7,305 nucleotides of DNA, from positions 1 to 7,305 of the forward strand of contig CAMBTZ010000070.1 of the NCBI GenBank assembly GCA_945870925.1, in the 5' to 3' direction. Positions 5,317 through 7,305 of the stretch are shown here, piece after piece. Made by a program: the position numbers and the translations under genes. Below the pieces are notes generated by a model, which had not been told where the DNA came from, did no database searches, and was given only the letters and a program-made list of their open reading frames with translations. This DNA is from Chlamydia trachomatis. GTDB lineage: Bacteria; Chlamydiota; Chlamydiia; Chlamydiales; 2-12-FULL-49-11. Within the stretch, counting starts at the first letter, position 1, and each line of letters opens with the position of its first letter.

Positions 5317-6327
5317 ATGTCACATTCACAACAAATTAGTAATTCTCAGCAGAGTTCATCACCAATTGGAAGTGATAATGGCCTGGCTATTTTTGGTTCT
5401 CTATCGATCTCTTTTGCCGCTTTTATGGCAATGCTTGAAGCTCGCCTAAAGTTAACGACTAGCATGTATGAGCTTTCTTCGCTTAATGCAAAAACTGGAG
5501 CATCTGTGAGTATAAGCGGTTATAGCGCGCAGCTTGCTTCTGCTACTTCTAATTCTAAGGCAACTAAATTGCAAAGTATGGAGCAGGTATCTCAAGCAGC
5601 TGTCTCAGGTTTAGGTGGGGCAATGTCAGGATTTGGTTGTTACAAATCAATGAAATCAAGTATTGCTGCTGAACATATGGAGAATTTAAGCTCTAAAGCA
5701 AATGGTTACAAAGGTAGAACTAATATTCAAATAGGGGATGACTCTATTTCAAGAGACACAACTGACGGGACGAGAGAAGAATTGGCTCAGGATATTAGAA
5801 GGAGGCTTATTGCAGCAGGAGAAGGCGGTACTCAAGCCTTTACTGTTAGGGAATTAAATGAGATAGCTAGTAACGGCGGGGCTGAAGATTTTGACTTGCG
5901 AAGACTTGATGCAAACTCAAGCGTTACTACAAATAATACTGAAGGAGCTGTTACACTTAAAAATGTATTAGAGGATTCAATTGAAAGTGAAGCAGAAAAA
6001 ATGCGTGCGGGTCTTGGAAAGGGTCATAAAGTATTTAGGAAAGAACAAGAGAGAGATGATGCAAATGTTCAACAGTGGAATCAGTTGGTTACAGGGCTTA
6101 CAGGTGCAGCAAATGCAAGTGCTACAGCTGGGCTTAAAATGGGTGAAGCTAAACAGGTTATGGAGAAAGGCGTTCAGGATATGCTTGTGTCTCTTAATCA
6201 AAATGCTAGCGCGCTATTTCAAGCCACTCAGAAAGCTGAGTCAGATGTTGCGGGACAATCTTCAAATACGGCAGATATATTCCAGGCAATGAATAGTATT
6301 GGGCAGTTAGATAGTCAAAAGGCCTAA
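5317..6327 (+). CDS. Candidate minor translocator (CopD/YopD/SseD-like), last gene of the operon
   Basis: This 336-aa protein begins with a Ser/Gln-rich disordered N-terminus (1-20), as expected of a T3SS substrate. A hydrophobic segment follows at about 22-40 (LAIFGSLSISFAAFMAML), and a second small-residue Gly/Ala-rich stretch at about 94-108. Residues 110-245 are polar and charged. A C-terminal helical region (about 249-330) contains LVTGLTGAANASATAG and amphipathic Ala/Gln heptads. It has one Cys (108) and one Trp (254). Its position directly after copB, 49 bp downstream with its own AGGAG (5304-5308) 8 nt before the ATG, matches the CopB-CopD, YopB-YopD and SseC-SseD orders. The assignment rests on order and architecture. 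It is shorter than Chlamydia CopD (over 400 aa), and its hydrophobic segment is unusually close to the N-terminus, so an EspB/SseD-like or a different translocon partner is possible. The operon ends after this gene at a terminator. Confidence 0.7.
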   Translation: MSHSQQISNSQQSSSPIGSDNGLAIFGSLSISFAAFMAMLEARLKLTTSMYELSSLNAKTGASVSISGYSAQLASATSNSKATKLQSMEQVSQAAVSGLGGAMSGFGCYKSMKSSIAAEHMENLSSKANGYKGRTNIQIGDDSISRDTTDGTREELAQDIRRRLIAAGEGGTQAFTVRELNEIASNGGAEDFDLRRLDANSSVTTNNTEGAVTLKNVLEDSIESEAEKMRAGLGKGHKVFRKEQERDDANVQQWNQLVTGLTGAANASATAGLKMGEAKQVMEKGVQDMLVSLNQNASALFQATQKAESDVAGQSSNTADIFQAMNSIGQLDSQKA

Positions 6328-6352
6328 TTGTTAGTAAGTTAAAACTAAGTCG

Positions 6353-6386
6353 ATACCCCGGTCTTAATTGATGCGGGGTATTTTAT
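6353..6386 (+). terminator. Intrinsic terminator of the translocator operon
   Basis: ATACCCCG (6353-6360) pairs perfectly with CGGGGTAT (6374-6381) across a 13-nt loop. The stem runs straight into TTTATT. It begins 26 nt after the preceding stop codon. The GC-rich core stands out against the AT-rich surroundings. Confidence 0.82.
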
Positions 6387-6399
6387 TGTCAGTAATTAA

Positions 6400-6428
6400 T
6401 TGATAATTATGCTTAAAATTGATATAAT
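6400..6428 (+). promoter_or_regulatory. Strong sigma70/sigma66-like promoter of the last gene
   Basis: TTGATA (6400-6405) and a perfect TATAAT (6423-6428) are 17 bp apart. Transcription would start near 6435, with a leader of about 27 nt to the ATG at 6462. It lies just after the terminator, so this gene is a separate unit from the translocator operon. It lacks the palindrome seen at the translocator promoter. Confidence 0.68.
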
Positions 6429-6461
6429 AGAACAATATATTGATTATTAAAAGGATATCTT

Positions 6462-7305
6462 ATGGAGCCGAGTAGGTCAGTTAGTCGAGCGCCGCAAAAT
6501 GACGTGGCAGGATCGGGTATGGCTATCGATTTGAAGAGTTCTCACTTACCAGAATCTGCAGTTAGGGCAGCTCAAGTCTATATTGGAGCGCCGCGTCCAG
6601 TGCCTATTAGTGCTGAAGTGCACCTTGGAGAGCCTCAAAGTGAAGTGTCCGACGCTGGTAAAATAGTGATATCTACCTTTAATGCAGGATCCCGACTAGG
6701 CAGAGACTTGACAATGCTTGAAAAAGCAACAGTAGAAAAAGTCACCGCAAAATTCATTGAATTGAAAGAGATCTTTATATCTAACATTAGGGGTCAGGCC
6801 GGACATCTGGACATTTTACAAGGCCGTGATATTCATGAAATCAAGGTGGTTTTTGATACAGGCGCTCAAACAGCTAAGTTTTGGGTGGGAGATGGTGAGG
6901 TAACAACTGTAAGTTTAGCTAATAAAGATGAATATTACTCTGGATTAAATGAGCTAAAAAATCTTGTAAGTGGTGAGATTCATGGTGAAACGCGGGATAT
7001 AGAACGGTTTCAATCTGGGGTTTTGGGATTTGCGTCTCAAGGGAGTCTCTTTGCAAACCTGTCTAAAAAGGATAAGGAAAAAAGAGCTACACTAAAAAGT
7101 TTTTTTAAGGATGTCTTCAATAAGCATTTTAAAAACTTTGTTGGTGGAATAGATCCTATGAGAAAGGTCATGAAAGTTGAAGCATATAGAGAGGGGTTAG
7201 AAAAGACTTTAAAATCTGAAATTATTAGACTTCAAAAATCGGTAAAAAGTAGTAACAACCCTGAAGAAAATAATGCGCTTAGTCAAGTAAAGGACAGATT
7301 AATGA
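6462..7305 (+). CDS. Unrecognised soluble protein, candidate T3SS effector or accessory protein (N-terminal part, cut by the right window edge)
   Basis: The frame is open from the ATG at 6462 to the window end (281 codons, no stop). AAGGA (6451-6455) lies 6 nt before the start, and a near-consensus promoter lies upstream. The first 70 or so residues are Ser/Pro/Ala-rich and low in hydrophobics (starting MEPSRSVSRAP), consistent with a disordered T3SS secretion signal. Residues about 80-110 form a charged helix (EKATVEKVTAKFIELKEIF). Residues about 120-160 look like beta strands (IHEIKVVFDTG, TAKFWVGDGEVTTVSLA). From about 205 the protein is Lys-rich and helical, with coiled-coil character near 240-270. 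There is no classical signal peptide or membrane segment, and I recognise no domain. Proximity to translocon genes makes an effector possible, but it has its own promoter and could be unrelated to secretion. Confidence 0.75.
   Translation, partial: MEPSRSVSRAPQNDVAGSGMAIDLKSSHLPESAVRAAQVYIGAPRPVPISAEVHLGEPQSEVSDAGKIVISTFNAGSRLGRDLTMLEKATVEKVTAKFIELKEIFISNIRGQAGHLDILQGRDIHEIKVVFDTGAQTAKFWVGDGEVTTVSLANKDEYYSGLNELKNLVSGEIHGETRDIERFQSGVLGFASQGSLFANLSKKDKEKRATLKSFFKDVFNKHFKNFVGGIDPMRKVMKVEAYREGLEKTLKSEIIRLQKSVKSSNNPEENNALSQVKDRLM

Noticed and set aside
5977..6201. 74-codon open frame on the minus strand
   Set aside because: Antisense to the candidate minor translocator; the Cys/Phe/His-rich translation looks like a reverse-frame artefact.
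5981..6292. 103-codon open frame on the plus strand in another frame
   Set aside because: Fully overlaps the candidate minor translocator, which has the better start, ribosome binding site and composition. The alternative translation is Met/Gln/Lys/Leu-rich and implausible.
1..7305. Insertion sequences, CRISPR arrays, tRNA or rRNA genes, integrase or phage genes
   Set aside because: No transposase-like frame, terminal repeats, regularly spaced repeats or structural RNA signatures were found. The window is accounted for by T3SS-type genes and short regulatory gaps.

Overview
The window looks like chromosomal DNA from a member of the Chlamydiae, most likely an environmental (amoeba- or arthropod-associated) lineage. 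It carries type III secretion (T3SS) genes. The strongest evidence is on the minus strand: the start of a SctD/CdsD-like basal-body protein with two FHA domains, preceded by a CesT/SycE-type secretion chaperone. That pairing (CT663-CT664 in Chlamydia trachomatis) is a chlamydial hallmark. The DNA is AT-rich, with strong AGGAGG-type ribosome binding sites and sigma70/sigma66-like promoters. No species can be named from the sequence alone.

Layout. (1) 1-1015, minus strand: chaperone gene, then sctD, which runs off the left edge. (2) 1016-1079: a 64-bp divergent intergenic region. (3) 1080-2352, plus strand: three small, tightly packed genes for helical, charged proteins with strongly basic C-terminal tails. 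They look like diverged tandem relatives of each other and match no family I recognise. (4) 2353-2502: a regulatory region with a near-consensus promoter overlapped by a perfect 10-bp inverted repeat. (5) 2503-6327: a four-gene operon encoding a hydrophilic 259-aa protein, a small 145-aa protein with almost no basic residues, a CopB/YopB/SseC-like major translocator, and a CopD/YopD/SseD-like candidate minor translocator. It ends in a good intrinsic terminator. (6) 6400-7305: a separate promoter and the first 281 codons of an unrecognised soluble protein that runs off the right edge.

Working model. SctD forms the inner-membrane ring of the injectisome and the divergent operon makes the host-membrane translocon. 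The two hydrophilic proteins ahead of CopB occupy the place held by tip or filament proteins in other T3SS translocator operons (LcrV before YopB/YopD, SseB before SseC/SseD). The three small proteins occupy the place where chaperones are often encoded, but have no visible SycD-type TPR repeats. The last gene is a possible effector or accessory protein. The roles of the unrecognised genes rest on position and composition only.
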